DNA of 57,720 nucleotides from Bradyrhizobium jicamae (GCF_018130215.1 NZ_JAFCKQ010000053.1:1-57720), one strand, 5' to 3'. Counted from the stretch's first letter, positions 25,392 to 33,711 are shown. The notes: generated by a model not told the origin, from the sequence alone. Numbers and translations are program-made.

Positions 25392-26331
25392 GCAGGCGCA
25401 TTCGAACGGGTTGGACAAGGCCGTGCTTATCGCAGGGCCGACCGCCAGCGGCAAGTCGGCGCTGGGGCTCGCGCTTGCGCAACGGGCCCGCGGGGTCGTG
25501 ATCAACGCCGACTCGATGCAGGTCTATCGCGACCTCCGGATCATCACGGCGCGTCCCACCATTGACGAGGAGGCGCAGGTTCCGCACCGGCTCTACGGCG
25601 CTGTCGACGCCAGCGTGAATTTTTCCGCCGGCGCTTGGGTCAACGAGGCTGCCAGGGTGCTCGACGATGTGCGCGCGCAAGGTGGCCTGCCGATCTTCGT
25701 CGGCGGCTCCGGCCTCTATTTCAAGGCGCTGACGCGCGGTCTTTCCGCGGTGCCGCCGATCCCCGCGGAGGTGCGCGAACGCGTGCGCTCGCGGCTCGAG
25801 CAGCACGGTGTCGAGGCGCTGCACGCCGAACTCGCAGGCCGCGATCCCGTGTCCGCGGCGCGCCTGAAGCCGCGCGACCGGACCCGCATCGCCCGCGCGC
25901 TCGAGGTCGTGGAGGCCACCGGCCGAACGCTGCCCGACTGGCATCGCGATGGCCTGCCGCCGTTGCTGCCGCCGGGCGCGTTCTCCGCGGTCTTCCTCGC
26001 CCCCGACCGCGACCAGCTCTACGCGCGGATCGATGCGCGGTTCGGGGCCATGCTCGCTGCGGGCGCACTCGGCGAGGTCGAGCGGCTGGCGGCGCGCGGC
26101 CTCGATCCGCTGCTGCCGGCCATGAAGGCCCATGGCGTGCCCACACTGATCCGGCACCTGAAGGGCGAGATCACCCTGGAGGAGGCCGCCGAGATCGGCC
26201 GGGCCGACACCCGCCACTATGCCAAACGCCAGTTCACCTGGTTCCGGCATCAGCTTCCGGAATTCAAGTGGGTAAGGCCGGAGGCGGCGGTGGAGTGGCT
26301 GGAGGACGAGCTACGGCTCTCTCCCTTTTGA
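25390..26331 (+). CDS. miaA: tRNA dimethylallyltransferase
   Basis: A 313-aa enzyme that adds a dimethylallyl group to A37 of tRNAs reading UNN codons. The P-loop is AGPTASGKSALG near the N-terminus, followed by INADSMQVYRDLRIITARPT and the tRNA-contact Tyr/Arg region ADTRHYAKRQFTWFRH. The ATG at 25390 overlaps the divergent serB start; an alternative TTG at 25411 would begin just before the P-loop strand. Its transcript must start within serB coding sequence if the ATG is used. Confidence 0.94.
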   Translation: MQAHSNGLDKAVLIAGPTASGKSALGLALAQRARGVVINADSMQVYRDLRIITARPTIDEEAQVPHRLYGAVDASVNFSAGAWVNEAARVLDDVRAQGGLPIFVGGSGLYFKALTRGLSAVPPIPAEVRERVRSRLEQHGVEALHAELAGRDPVSAARLKPRDRTRIARALEVVEATGRTLPDWHRDGLPPLLPPGAFSAVFLAPDRDQLYARIDARFGAMLAAGALGEVERLAARGLDPLLPAMKAHGVPTLIRHLKGEITLEEAAEIGRADTRHYAKRQFTWFRHQLPEFKWVRPEAAVEWLEDELRLSPF

Positions 26332-26432
26332 TTCGACGCCCGTCTGCCATGCGCTTGCAGGCACGCAAAAACACTCGCCGAACGATCGGAACCCCGTTAC
26401 ACTACGGATATCGCGAAAGTCTCTGCCTTGCC

Positions 26433-26460
26433 TTGACATTCGGGCTTTGGCCGCTATGTT
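26433..26460 (+). promoter_or_regulatory. Promoter of the ilv leader
   Basis: A near-consensus pair, TTGACA (26433-26438) and TATGTT (26455-26460) with 16-bp spacing, lies 32 bp before the leader peptide start and 214 bp before ilvI. It would start transcription near 26467. Confidence 0.65.
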
Positions 26461-26491
26461 CGCGCAACCTTTGGGAAGACCGAGCAGTCTC

Positions 26492-26557
26492 GTGCGCAAC
26501 ATTATTACCAAACTCCTTATCGCCGTCGTACCCAGGCACACCGCCGGGGATGGCTAG
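26492..26557 (+). CDS. ilv leader peptide (attenuator control peptide)
   Basis: A 21-codon frame from GTG 26492 to TAG 26555-26557. It contains NIITKLLIAVV: three Ile, two Leu and two Val codons in ten. Such clusters of branched-chain codons are the mark of leader peptides that sense charged tRNA-Ile, -Leu and -Val. It lies just after a good promoter and just before an intrinsic terminator, upstream of ilvI. Ribosome stalling here would change leader RNA folding. The start codon lacks a strong ribosome binding site. It is too short for most gene finders. Confidence 0.78.
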   Translation: MRNIITKLLIAVVPRHTAGDG

Positions 26558-26607
26558 CGGCCATCCAGATACGGGCGGTGTGCATGGGGCCTCTGGGGCC
26601 CTTTTTT
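26536..26607 (+). promoter_or_regulatory. Transcription attenuator of the ilv operon
   Basis: Nested structures: an outer 10-bp perfect stem, GCACACCGCC (26536-26545) with GGCGGTGTGC (26574-26583); an inner 7-bp stem, GGATGGC (26548-26554) with GCCATCC (26560-26566), whose loop holds the leader stop codon; and then a terminator, GGGCC (26587-26591) with GGCCC (26597-26601) followed by six T. A possible antiterminator pairs GGCCAT (26559-26564) with the 5' arm of the terminator through a bulge. Stalling in the leader peptide would disturb the first stems and so alter termination. Confidence 0.72.
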
Positions 26608-26673
26608 ATTTTCCGAAACAGACCTGAGAAACCGACAAAAGCCGCGCAAAATCAAGCGCATCCGGAGCGAGCC

Positions 26674-28449
26674 ATGACCGACAAGAGCCACGACCCCAAT
26701 CAGATGACCGGCGCCGCGATGGTCGTGCGCGCGCTCATCGATCACGGCGTTGAGCACATTTTCGGCTATCCGGGCGGCGCGGTGCTTCCGATCTATGACG
26801 AGATCTTCCAGCAGAGCGAGGTCGAGCACATCCTGGTCCGCCATGAGCAGGGCGCCGGCCATGCGGCCGAAGGCTATGCGCGCTCGACCGGCAAGCCCGG
26901 CGTGGCGCTGGTGACGTCGGGGCCCGGTGCCACCAACATGGTGACGCCGCTGACCGACGCGCTGATGGATTCGATCCCGCTGGTCTGCATCTCTGGCCAG
27001 GTGCCGACCCATCTGATCGGCAATGACGCCTTCCAGGAATGCGACACCGTCGGCATCACGCGGCCCTGCACCAAGCACAATTGGCTGGTGCGTGACGTCA
27101 ACGACCTCGCCAAGGTGCTGCACGAGGCCTTCTATGTCGCGATGTCCGGCCGGCCCGGCCCGGTGCTGGTCGACGTGCCGAAGGACGTGCAGTTCGCGAC
27201 CGGTACCTATCATCCGCCGCGCAAGTCGGACGTGCATGTCTCCTACACGCCGCGCCTGAAGGGCGATGCGAGCCTGATCCGCAAGACGGTCGCGATGCTG
27301 GCATCCGCGAAGCGTCCGGTGATCTACACCGGCGGCGGCATCGTCAATTCGGGCCCCGAGGCCTCGAAGCTGCTGCGGGAGCTGGTCGAGGTGACGGGCT
27401 TTCCGATCACCTCGACGCTGATGGGGCTCGGGGCCTACCCGGCCTCGGGGCCGAACTGGCTCGGCATGCTGGGCATGCACGGCACCTACGAAGCCAACAT
27501 GACGATGCATGATTGCGACGTCATGCTGTGCATCGGCGCGCGGTTCGACGACCGCATCACCGGCCGCGTCGACGCGTTCTCGCCGGGCTCGAAGAAGATC
27601 CATATCGACATCGACCCGTCCTCGATCAACAAGAACATCCGTGTCGACGTGCCGATCATCGGCGACGCCGCCAACGTGCTCGGCGACCTCCTGCAGGTGT
27701 TCAAGGCGGAAGCGAAGAAGCCCGACATCAAGGCGTGGTGGCAGCAGATCGCGCAATGGCGTGCGCGCAACTCGCTGTCCTACCGGAAGAACAACGACAT
27801 CATTCTTCCGCAACACGCGATCCAGCGCCTGTTCGACCTGACCCGCGGCAAGGACACCTACATCACGACCGAAGTCGGCCAGCACCAGATGTGGGCTGCG
27901 CAGTTCTACGGCTTCGAGGAGCCGCACCGCTGGATGACCTCGGGCGGTCTCGGAACGATGGGCTATGGACTGCCGGCCGCGATCGGTGTGCAGGTGGCGC
28001 ACCGCGACAGCCTGGTGATCGACATCGCCGGCGACGCCTCGGTGCAGATGACGATCCAGGAGATGTCGACGGCGGTCCAGCACGAGCTGCCGATCAAGAT
28101 CTTCATCCTGAACAACCAGTACATGGGCATGGTGCGGCAGTGGCAGCAGCTGCTGCACGGCAACCGCCTGTCGCACTCCTACACCGAGGCGATGCCTGAT
28201 TTCGTCAAGCTCGCGGATGCCTATGGCTGCGTCGGCCTGCGGGCGACGAAGCCGGGCGATCTCGATGGTGCGATCAGGGAGATGATCTCGGTCAGGCGCC
28301 CGGTGCTGTTCGATTGCCGGGTCGCGGCGCTTGAGAACTGCTTCCCGATGATCCCGTCGGGCAAGGCGCACAACGAGATGCTGCTGCCGGAAGAGGCCAC
28401 CGACGAGATCACCGCCACCGCCTTCGCCGGCGGCAAGGCGCTGGTGTGA
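26674..28449 (+). CDS. ilvI: Acetolactate synthase, large catalytic subunit
   Basis: A 591-aa ThDP/FAD enzyme, the first common step of Val, Leu and Ile synthesis, condensing pyruvate with pyruvate or 2-oxobutyrate. The catalytic Glu is in LVRHEQGAGHAAEGYAR. The C-terminal ThDP/Mg motif runs from GDASVQMTIQEM to NNQYMGMVRQWQ. The ATG at 26674 follows a GGAG box; an upstream in-frame start at 26578 lies within the attenuator and is rejected. Expression is probably attenuator-controlled. The small subunit ilvN is 1.16 kb downstream, separated by a repeat and a threonine dehydratase gene. Confidence 0.96.
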   Translation: MTDKSHDPNQMTGAAMVVRALIDHGVEHIFGYPGGAVLPIYDEIFQQSEVEHILVRHEQGAGHAAEGYARSTGKPGVALVTSGPGATNMVTPLTDALMDSIPLVCISGQVPTHLIGNDAFQECDTVGITRPCTKHNWLVRDVNDLAKVLHEAFYVAMSGRPGPVLVDVPKDVQFATGTYHPPRKSDVHVSYTPRLKGDASLIRKTVAMLASAKRPVIYTGGGIVNSGPEASKLLRELVEVTGFPITSTLMGLGAYPASGPNWLGMLGMHGTYEANMTMHDCDVMLCIGARFDDRITGRVDAFSPGSKKIHIDIDPSSINKNIRVDVPIIGDAANVLGDLLQVFKAEAKKPDIKAWWQQIAQWRARNSLSYRKNNDIILPQHAIQRLFDLTRGKDTYITTEVGQHQMWAAQFYGFEEPHRWMTSGGLGTMGYGLPAAIGVQVAHRDSLVIDIAGDASVQMTIQEMSTAVQHELPIKIFILNNQYMGMVRQWQQLLHGNRLSHSYTEAMPDFVKLADAYGCVGLRATKPGDLDGAIREMISVRRPVLFDCRVAALENCFPMIPSGKAHNEMLLPEEATDEITATAFAGGKALV

Positions 28450-28472
28450 TGATGCGTGCGACAAATACCACT

Positions 28473-28571
28473 GTCATCGTCCGGCTTGACCGGGCGATCC
28501 AGTACGCCGAGGCGTCTCGATTTCTCCCGGGCGCCTCTGGAGTACCGGATCCCCGCTTTCGCGGGGATGAC
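28473..28571. repeat. 99-bp dispersed repeat with terminal inverted repeats
   Basis: The element begins GTCATCGTCCGG and ends GGGGATGAC, giving a GTCATC/GATGAC terminal inverted repeat, with an internal hairpin CCCCGC-TTTC-GCGGGG (28551-28566). It is recognisable as a widespread alphaproteobacterial intergenic repeat whose false translation contains SSGLTGRSS and IPAFAGMT. It sits between ilvI and the dehydratase gene. Confidence 0.8.
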
Positions 28572-28599
28572 GGTAGTGAAGGACGATCGGAAGACCAGG

Positions 28600-29586
28600 A
28601 TGTTTGACCTCAACGAGCTCGAGCGCGCGCACGGCATCGTCGGCACCGCGGTGCCGCCGACGCCGGCGCACGTCTGGCCGCTGCTGGCCGAGCGGCTCGG
28701 CACATCAGTCGTGGTCAAGCATGAGAACCACACCCCGATCGGCGCCTTCAAGGTGCGCGGCGGCCTCGTCTATCTCGAGCGGCTGAAGCGCGAGCGGCCC
28801 GACGTGCCCGGCATCATCTCGGCGACGCGCGGCAATCACGGCCAGAGCCTGGCCTTTGCCGCCGGTCGACACGGCGTGCCGGCGGTGATCTATGTGCCGC
28901 GCGGCAACTCGACCGAGAAGAACCGCGCGATGCGGGCATTCGGCGCCGAGCTGGTCGAGCACGGCGAGGATTTCCAGGCCGCCCGGGAAGAGGCCGAACG
29001 GCGCGCGCAGTTCGCGGGCCTGCACATGGTGCCGTCGTTCCACCCCGACCTTGTGCTCGGGGTTGCGACCTACGCCCTCGAGCTGTTCCGCAGCGCGCCC
29101 GGCCTCGACATCCTCTACGTGCCGATCGGGCAGGGCTCCGGCATCTGCGGCTGCATCATGGCGCGCGACCTGCTCGGACTGAAGACCGAGATCGTCGGCG
29201 TGCAGTCGACGGAAGCTCCGTCCTACGCGCTGTCGTTCGCCGCCGGCAAGATCGTGACCACCGAGACCAGCAACACCCGCGCCGACGGCATGGCGACGCG
29301 GATCCCGGATCCGGAGGCGTTCGCGCTGATCCGGAAGGGCGCCTCGCGCATCGTGCAGGTCACAGACGACGAGGTCGCTCATGCGATCCGCGCCTACTGG
29401 ACCGATACCCACAATCTCGCCGAAGGCGCCGGCGCCGCGTCGCTCGCGGCCGCGCTGCAGGAAAGAGGCAGGCTCGCCGGCAAGCGGGTCGGCCTGATCC
29501 TGAGCGGCGGCAATATCGATTTCGACCTGTTCCGCACCTGGGTCGGGACAGAGGCCGCGCCATCAGCCAGACGGGCAATGGCGTGA
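28600..29586 (+). CDS. Threonine dehydratase-like PLP enzyme
   Basis: A 328-aa fold-type II PLP enzyme. The Schiff-base Lys is in HTPIGAFKVRGG, the substrate loop is SATRGNHGQSLAFAAG, the phosphate-binding loop is IGQGSGICG, and the C-terminal SGGNIDFDLF is typical. It lacks the regulatory domain of biosynthetic IlvA, so it resembles catabolic or single-domain threonine/serine dehydratases. It could supply 2-oxobutyrate for isoleucine beside acetolactate synthase. ATG 28600 is chosen since the upstream frame is a dispersed repeat. Specificity for threonine is inferred only. Confidence 0.88.
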   Translation: MFDLNELERAHGIVGTAVPPTPAHVWPLLAERLGTSVVVKHENHTPIGAFKVRGGLVYLERLKRERPDVPGIISATRGNHGQSLAFAAGRHGVPAVIYVPRGNSTEKNRAMRAFGAELVEHGEDFQAAREEAERRAQFAGLHMVPSFHPDLVLGVATYALELFRSAPGLDILYVPIGQGSGICGCIMARDLLGLKTEIVGVQSTEAPSYALSFAAGKIVTTETSNTRADGMATRIPDPEAFALIRKGASRIVQVTDDEVAHAIRAYWTDTHNLAEGAGAASLAAALQERGRLAGKRVGLILSGGNIDFDLFRTWVGTEAAPSARRAMA

Positions 29587-29610
29587 CGAGAGGAATGTAA
29601 AGGGACGACA

Positions 29611-30153
29611 ATGAACCAGCCCGCATCCGCCTATTTCCTGGAAGAGCGTCACGATCCCAACGAGACGCACACGTTGTCGGTGCTCGTGCAGAACGAGCCG
29701 GGCGTGCTCGCGCGCGTGATCGGCCTGTTCTCCGGCCGCGGCTACAACATCGACAGCCTCACCGTGTCGGAGACCGAGAGCCAGAAGCATCTCTCGCGCA
29801 TCACCATCGTCACCACGGGTACGCCGATGGTGATCCAGCAGATCAAGCATCAGCTCGACCGCATGATCCCGGTCTATCGCGTCGTCGACATGACGCTGAC
29901 CGGCAACTCGATCGAGCGCGAGCTTGCGATGGTCAAGGTGCGGGGCGCCGGCGATCATCGCGTCGAGGCGCTGCGGCTGGCGGATGCGTTCCGCGCCCGG
30001 GTGATCGACGCCACCACCGAGAGCTTCGTCTTCGAGATCACGGGCAATTCGTCAAAGATCAACCAATTCATCGACCTGATGCGCCCTCTGGGCCTGGTCG
30101 AGGTGTCACGAACCGGGGTGGCCGCCATCACGCGCGGGCCGGAAGGGATGTGA
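29611..30153 (+). CDS. ilvN: Acetolactate synthase, small regulatory subunit
   Basis: A 180-aa subunit with an N-terminal ACT domain (THTLSVLVQNEPGVLARVIG, GRGYNIDSLTVSETE) that binds valine for feedback control, and a C-terminal activation domain. Length matches the ilvN/ilvH family of about 160-180 residues. An AAAGGGA box precedes the start. It sits 24 bp after the dehydratase gene and four bases before a methyltransferase gene. Confidence 0.95.
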   Translation: MNQPASAYFLEERHDPNETHTLSVLVQNEPGVLARVIGLFSGRGYNIDSLTVSETESQKHLSRITIVTTGTPMVIQQIKHQLDRMIPVYRVVDMTLTGNSIERELAMVKVRGAGDHRVEALRLADAFRARVIDATTESFVFEITGNSSKINQFIDLMRPLGLVEVSRTGVAAITRGPEGM

Positions 30154-30156
30154 ATC

Positions 30157-30852
30157 ATGTTGGCGCGCGACTGGTACTACACGCAACGGCGGCGGGTCGG
30201 TCTCGATACGGCCGTCGCCTCGATCTATGACATCAGCGAGGACAGCGATGCCCGCGCCCGCCAGGCGCTGACCATGCTGGGCGTCAAGCCGGGCTGGCGG
30301 GTCGCCGATATCGGCTGCGGCAACGGCGTGCTGGCGACCGAGGCGGCCTTGATGGGCGCCGAGGTCGACGCCATCGACATCTCGCCGGCGATGCTCGGGC
30401 TCGCCGAGATCTACGCGCGCGACCGCAAGGCGCGAATCCGGACCCAGCCGACCGGTTTGCTCTCCTTCGCCTACCAGCCGAATTCCTACGACCTGATCGT
30501 CAGCGAGTTCACGCTGCACCATCTGCCCGACTTCTGGAAGGCGGTGGCGATGTCGCGGATCTTCAGCGCGCTGAAGCCCGGCGCGACTTTCTACCTGCGC
30601 GACATGGTGTTCGTCAGCATGCCCGATGGCGTCGACCGCGACGTCGAGGGCTGGGCCGATTTCTCGATCAAGAACCACGATTTCGAGCGCGAAAGCGTGA
30701 TGACGCACATGCGCGACGAATACTCGACCTTCGGCTGGGTGATGGAGCGGATGCTGACCGAGACCGGCTTCACGCTGGTCTCCGCCGATTATCACGCGCC
30801 CCTGCACGGCACCTATCTCGTGCGCAAACCGAAGCCGGACGAGCAGATCTAG
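30157..30852 (+). CDS. Class I SAM-dependent methyltransferase
   Basis: A 231-aa methyltransferase with motif I ADIGCGNGVLATEAA (about residues 50-64), the acidic residue at the end of strand 2 (VDAIDISPAML) and post-motif SEFTLHHLPDFWKAV. The acceptor is unknown. It follows ilvN by four bases, which suggests co-transcription with the branched-chain genes, although no metabolic link is evident. Confidence 0.86.
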   Translation: MLARDWYYTQRRRVGLDTAVASIYDISEDSDARARQALTMLGVKPGWRVADIGCGNGVLATEAALMGAEVDAIDISPAMLGLAEIYARDRKARIRTQPTGLLSFAYQPNSYDLIVSEFTLHHLPDFWKAVAMSRIFSALKPGATFYLRDMVFVSMPDGVDRDVEGWADFSIKNHDFERESVMTHMRDEYSTFGWVMERMLTETGFTLVSADYHAPLHGTYLVRKPKPDEQI

Positions 30853-30895
30853 ACACCGACCGACAGAACGAAGCTGAACCAGAAGAAGAACAACA

Positions 30896-31774
30896 ATGAA
30901 GCCGGCCGATGTTGGCATCGCCGTCATGGTCGCGGTGATCTGGGGACTTGCGTTCGTCGCGAGCCGGGTCGCGCTCGATGAACTGCCGCCGGCATTGATG
31001 ACGGCGCTGCGCTTCGGCATCGCGGCGGTGCCGTGCCTGTTCCTGCGCAAGCCGAGACAGGTGTCATGGCCGCTGTTGATCGCAATCAGCCTCAGCCTGT
31101 TCCTCGGCCAGTTCCTTGCACAGTCGATCGCAATTGCCCGTGGCGTTCCGGTCGGGCTCGCCAGTGTGATCGTGCAGAGTCAGGCGCTGTTCACCATCGC
31201 CTTTGCCGCCGTGCTGTTCGGCGAATTGCCGTCGCGGATGCAGGCGGTCGGCATCGCGATATCAGCGACCGGCCTGCTGATGATCTGTGGCACCGTCGGT
31301 CATGATTTCAGCGTGGCGGCATTCGCGATCCTGATGATCTCGCCGATCTCGTTCGCAATCGGCAACCTGCTGCTGCGGAAAGCGCAGGGCGCGCGCATGT
31401 TCGACCTGTTTGCGTGGCTGTGCCTTTGCGCCGCGGTGCCGCTGCTTGTCCTGTCGCTGCTGACATCGGGGGCGGGGCCGGTGTGGGGCGCGCTCACGCA
31501 TATGTCGGCGGCCGTTGTCGGGTCCATGCTGTTCGTCGGCGCCGTCTCCACCAGCATCGCCTACTGGCTGTGGGGACGATTGCTGCGGGATCATCCGGCG
31601 GCGCAGGTGGTGCCGTTCGCGCTGCTGGTGCCGTTCGTGGGTTCAGCGGCCTCCAGCATCGTGTTCGGCGAAACATTCGGGCCGCTGCGGCTCGCGGGCA
31701 TGCTCACGGTCGTCGGCGGCATTGCCGTGATGCTGCTGTCGAAGCGGCCCAAGGCAATGCCGAAGGTCGCGTGA
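30896..31774 (+). CDS. DMT-superfamily transporter (two EamA domains)
   Basis: A 292-aa membrane protein of ten helices in two EamA repeats. The first repeat begins DVGIAVMVAVIWGLAFVASRV and the second ILMISPISFAIGNLLLRKA. Members export amino acids or related metabolites. Its place between acetolactate synthase and a LysE-type gene hints at amino acid efflux, but the substrate is not shown. Confidence 0.87.
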   Translation: MKPADVGIAVMVAVIWGLAFVASRVALDELPPALMTALRFGIAAVPCLFLRKPRQVSWPLLIAISLSLFLGQFLAQSIAIARGVPVGLASVIVQSQALFTIAFAAVLFGELPSRMQAVGIAISATGLLMICGTVGHDFSVAAFAILMISPISFAIGNLLLRKAQGARMFDLFAWLCLCAAVPLLVLSLLTSGAGPVWGALTHMSAAVVGSMLFVGAVSTSIAYWLWGRLLRDHPAAQVVPFALLVPFVGSAASSIVFGETFGPLRLAGMLTVVGGIAVMLLSKRPKAMPKVA

Positions 31775-31781
31775 GGGCACC

Positions 31782-32393
31782 ATGTCGCATTCGCTGATGT
31801 TCGCCTTTGTCGTGTTCGCCGTGGTGATGTTTTTCACACCGGGTCCGAACAACATCATGCTGCTGTCGTCGGGGCTGACCTACGGCTTCCGCCGCACCGT
31901 GCCGCACATTGCCGGCATTACGGTCGGCTTTGCCTTCATGGTGGGCGCGGTCGGCGTCGGGTTGGGAGCCATCTTCATCGCCTATCCGGTGCTGCAGACC
32001 ATCCTCAAATATGGCGGCGTCGTCTATCTGGTCTACCTCGCGGCTGTTATCGCCATGGCCGAGCCGCCGTCGGCCGAGCAGCAGGATGCCAGGGACGGCC
32101 GCGGCCCGATGACCTTCTGGGGCGCGGCCATGTTCCAATGGATCAATGCCAAGGGCTGGGTGATGGTGATCGGTACCATCACGGCCTATGCGGCGATTGC
32201 CGTCTTCCCCTGGAACATCGCGATCCAGGTCGCCCTCAGCCTGCTGCTGGGAACTGTTTCCTGCATCGCCTGGGCCTTGTTCGGCACCGCGCTGCGGCCG
32301 GTCCTGACCTCGCGCCGGGCGATCCGCATCTTCAATGTGGTGATGGCCATCCTGCTCCTGGCCTCGCTCTACCCCGTCTTCATGGACGCATGA
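31782..32393 (+). CDS. LysE/RhtB-family amino acid exporter
   Basis: A 203-aa protein of about six helices with the family hallmark FFTPGPNNIMLLSSGLTYGFRR near the N-terminus. LysE/RhtB proteins expel amino acids and homoserine lactones to prevent overflow. The start is 8 bases after the DMT gene. Together with the DMT gene it makes an export pair within the ilv region; specificity is unknown. Confidence 0.9.
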   Translation: MSHSLMFAFVVFAVVMFFTPGPNNIMLLSSGLTYGFRRTVPHIAGITVGFAFMVGAVGVGLGAIFIAYPVLQTILKYGGVVYLVYLAAVIAMAEPPSAEQQDARDGRGPMTFWGAAMFQWINAKGWVMVIGTITAYAAIAVFPWNIAIQVALSLLLGTVSCIAWALFGTALRPVLTSRRAIRIFNVVMAILLLASLYPVFMDA

Positions 32394-32544
32394 TGCCGCA
32401 CCGCCATGCGAGATGGGGGTTTCCCAGATGAGGGAAAATGCTCTAGACAACGCCGGAAATTCGCGGGCGCCCGGCGGTTCGTCCTTCCGAAAGCCTGATC
32501 CATCGGCCGATTTTGGCCTCCCTTTCTGAAACGAGGAAACCACG

Positions 32545-33564
32545 ATGCGAGTTTACTACGATCGCGATGCCGACCTGAACCTGATCAAGGGCAAGAAGGT
32601 CGCCATCGTCGGCTATGGCAGCCAGGGTCACGCCCATGCGCTCAACCTGAAGGATTCCGGCGTCAAGGAGGTCGGCATCGCGCTGCGCAAGGGGTCGGCG
32701 TCGGCCAAGAAGGCCGAGAATGCCGGCTTCAAGGTGATGGAAGTCGCCGAGGCTGCCAAATGGGCCGACCTCGTGATGATGCTGACTCCGGATGAATTGC
32801 AGGGCGATATCTATCGCGAGCACCTGCACGACAACATGAAGAAGGGCGCAGCGCTGGTCTTCGCGCACGGTCTCAACGTGCACTTCAACCTGCTCGACCC
32901 GCGCGCCGATCTCGACGTGCTGATGATCGCGCCGAAGGGCCCCGGCCACACCGTGCGCTCGGAATATCAGCGTGGCGGCGGCGTGCCCTGCCTGATCGCG
33001 ATCGCCAAGGACTCCTCGGGCAACGCCCATGACCTCGGCCTCTCCTACGCCTCGGCGATCGGTGGCGGCCGCGCCGGCATCATCGAGACCACCTTCAAGG
33101 AAGAGTGCGAGACCGACCTGTTCGGCGAGCAGGTCGTGCTGTGCGGCGGCCTGGTCGAGCTGATCAAGGGCGGCTACGAGACGCTGGTCGAGGCCGGCTA
33201 CGCGCCGGAGATGGCCTATTTCGAGTGCCTGCACGAAGTGAAGCTGATCGTCGACCTGATCTATGAAGGTGGCATCGCCAACATGAACTACTCGATCTCC
33301 AACACCGCGGAATACGGCGAGTATGTCACCGGTCCGCGCATCGTCACCGACGAGACCAAGAAGGAGATGAAGCGGGTGCTCAACGACATCCAGTCCGGCA
33401 AGTTCGCCCGCGACTGGATGCTCGAGAACAAGGTCAACCAGACCTCGTTCAAGGCGACACGCGCCAAGCTCGCCGCGCACCCGATCGAACAGGTCGGCGA
33501 GAAGCTGCGCGACATGATGCCGTGGATCAAGAAGGGCGCGCTCGTCGACAAGTCGAAGAACTAA
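32545..33564 (+). CDS. ilvC: Ketol-acid reductoisomerase
   Basis: A 339-aa class I (short form) enzyme, the second step of Val/Ile synthesis after acetolactate synthase. The Rossmann motif is IVGYGSQGHAHALNLKDSGV, followed by a phosphate-binding RKGSASAKKAE that favours NADPH. The Mg-binding acids are in ETTFKEECETDLFGEQVVLCGG. It is separated by 151 bp from the LysE gene, so it may have its own promoter. Confidence 0.97.
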   Translation: MRVYYDRDADLNLIKGKKVAIVGYGSQGHAHALNLKDSGVKEVGIALRKGSASAKKAENAGFKVMEVAEAAKWADLVMMLTPDELQGDIYREHLHDNMKKGAALVFAHGLNVHFNLLDPRADLDVLMIAPKGPGHTVRSEYQRGGGVPCLIAIAKDSSGNAHDLGLSYASAIGGGRAGIIETTFKEECETDLFGEQVVLCGGLVELIKGGYETLVEAGYAPEMAYFECLHEVKLIVDLIYEGGIANMNYSISNTAEYGEYVTGPRIVTDETKKEMKRVLNDIQSGKFARDWMLENKVNQTSFKATRAKLAAHPIEQVGEKLRDMMPWIKKGALVDKSKN

Positions 33565-33578
33565 GGCGCGAAATGCAG

Positions 33579-33711
33579 GGTGGGCAAAGCGCAAGCGTGC
33601 CCACCTTGACGAGGCGTTTGATGGGTGGGCACGGCGCTGGTGCGCCTCTGCCCATCCTGCGCGCAAAATCGAAAGGGTGGGTCAGGCGCTTGCCTTGCCC
33701 GCCCTTTGCGT
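33579..33711. repeat. Composite of three GGTGGGCA-type hairpins
   Basis: Three successive imperfect palindromes of one family: GGTGGGCA (33579-33586) with TGCCCACC (33598-33605); a GGTGGGCA...TGCCCATCC unit near 33620-33657 with nested GGCGC/GCGCC; and GGGTGGGTCAGGC...GCCTTGCCCGCCC near 33675-33708. They fill the gap between convergent ilvC and the DUF2336 gene and could end both transcripts. Confidence 0.7.

Noticed and set aside
26554..28464. A 636-codon minus-strand frame opposite ilvI
   Set aside because: It covers the ilvI coding frame and part of the attenuator, without any family resemblance.
28456..28599. Extra 48 codons upstream of the threonine dehydratase
   Set aside because: They translate a dispersed intergenic repeat.
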